The notes under the pieces: model-generated
Seen by the model: only the letters and a program-made list of their open reading frames with translations
Told to the model about the DNA's origin: nothing
The model's database searches: none
Shown here: positions 6,209 to 6,717 of the stretch, piece after piece
Numbering within the stretch: position 1 is the first letter of the stretch
How the letters are laid out: the number at the start of each line of letters is the position of its first letter
Origin: Kiritimatiellia bacterium
GTDB taxonomy: Bacteria; Verrucomicrobiota; Kiritimatiellia; RFP12; UBA1067
Assembly: GCA_017629455.1 (NCBI GenBank)
Contig: JAGBXE010000202.1
Location: 1 to 6,717 of the forward strand
Reading direction: 5' to 3'
Length of the DNA: 6,717 nt
Made by a program: the position numbers and the translations under genes

Positions 6209-6717
6209 ATGAAGCAGATAAAGCCATTAAAATTCGAAGACTTGTCATTAGAACAAAAGTTAGGGCTGGTTTCCTGCGGATATGTACTTAAAGATTCAGG
6301 CTGGGAAGATTTTGACTCAAACCTTGAATACACATTAGATGCAATCAGAAACCATCGCCTTGGTTCTGTATGGATGAGTCCCAGAAGCAAAAGTTTTAAA
6401 TACGCTATTGAAAAGATCAAAGAAGCAGCAGACTACCCTGTTCTGATTTTCGCAGATGCTGAAAGCGGAATCGGTGAATATATGATTGGTAAGCATAACG
6501 CTCTCGGCTCAACAGATAATGAAGAATACGCTTATGCTTTTGGTAAAGTTGTAGGTGTAACCGCACGAAAAATGGGTTTAAATGTTGTTTGTGATCCGGT
6601 TGTGGATGCATTTGTGGGAGCGCGTTATCTTGGAACGGACAAGTACAAGGTTGCCAAACTTGGCGTTGCAATGGCAAAAGGGTTGCACGATGCAGGAATT
6701 TTAAATGTTGCAAAGCA
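6209..6717 (+). CDS. Glycoside hydrolase family 3 protein, 3'-truncated by window edge
   Basis: The ATG at 6209 opens a frame that stays open to the window end (169 complete codons). AAAGGA at 6195-6200 lies eight bases upstream, and the start is 2 bases after the preceding stop. The visible part is the beginning of the GH3 (beta/alpha)8 barrel. It includes LSLEQKLGLV at 13-21, PVLIFADAESG at 77-87 (D83 in the family's D-xEGG position, here ESG), NALGSTDNEEYAYAFGKVVG, then a DPVVD segment. The window stops at ILNVAK plus the first two bases of a probable His codon, just where the substrate-binding KH motif is expected. GH3 members are mainly beta-glucosidases, xylosidases and N-acetylhexosaminidases. 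The catalytic region lies beyond the edge, so specificity cannot be told. No signal peptide is seen, suggesting a cytoplasmic enzyme. Its codon use follows the right-hand source rather than the ftsK-nagB side. Confidence 0.88.
   Translation, partial: MKQIKPLKFEDLSLEQKLGLVSCGYVLKDSGWEDFDSNLEYTLDAIRNHRLGSVWMSPRSKSFKYAIEKIKEAADYPVLIFADAESGIGEYMIGKHNALGSTDNEEYAYAFGKVVGVTARKMGLNVVCDPVVDAFVGARYLGTDKYKVAKLGVAMAKGLHDAGILNVAK

Noticed and set aside
2835..6717. A peptidoglycan or amino-sugar recycling cluster made of nagB, D-aminoacylase and a GH3 hexosaminidase
   Set aside because: The GH3 gene and the end of the deacylase frame lie beyond the inferred chimeric junction, so they may not share a genome with nagB. 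GH3 specificity is also unknown from the visible part.
1..6717. tRNA or rRNA genes, CRISPR arrays, insertion sequences, attachment sites, riboswitches or terminator hairpins
   Set aside because: Reading through the short intergenic gaps and the junction area showed no convincing example; the window is almost fully coding.

Overview
The window reads as an ordinary bacterial chromosomal stretch from a moderately GC-rich organism for about its first 5.66 kb. It then switches, inside one open reading frame, to DNA with clearly different codon use. All genes are on the + strand and tightly packed, with no gene-free stretch over 300 bases. Both ends cut through genes (ftsK on the left, a glycoside hydrolase on the right), so this looks like a short contig or contig fragment. 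The source is uncertain. A small double-CxxC zinc-ribbon protein, the GQGKS-type FtsK and the membrane-anchored NUC1 nuclease would fit a PVC-group bacterium (Lentisphaerota, Kiritimatiellota or Verrucomicrobiota), but that is a weak inference.

Layout. Bases 3-1997 encode an FtsK/SpoIIIE DNA translocase lacking its N-terminal membrane domain at the window edge. It overlaps by 8 bases a RodZ-like membrane protein with a cytoplasmic helix-turn-helix domain (1990-2784). A good sigma70-type promoter (2771-2800) straddles the end of that gene and precedes nagB, glucosamine-6-phosphate deaminase (2835-3614). nagB is followed after 6 bases by a 74-residue zinc-ribbon protein (3621-3845), and after 1 further base by a membrane-anchored DNA/RNA non-specific endonuclease with a complete DRGH active site (3847-4869). 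Next comes an open reading frame (4893-6206) whose first 263 or so residues are the N-terminal part of an N-acyl-D-amino-acid deacylase and whose last 170 or so are the C-terminal part of an unrelated FAD-dependent oxidoreductase. Two bases later a GH3-family glycoside hydrolase starts and runs off the window (6209-6717).

Interpretation. The first two genes suit cell-division, chromosome-segregation and cell-shape functions. nagB and the two genes after it probably form a second transcription unit, extending into the deacylase. The most notable observation is the junction at about 5664-5690. Neither half of the hybrid frame has a complete fold or active site, the codon usage changes there, and the new usage continues into the GH3 gene. 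An assembly chimera between two organisms is the simplest explanation, with a recent recombination or insertion as the alternative. The GH3 and FAD-oxidoreductase parts should therefore not be used to infer a pathway with nagB or the deacylase. I do not see a convincing undescribed biological system in this window.
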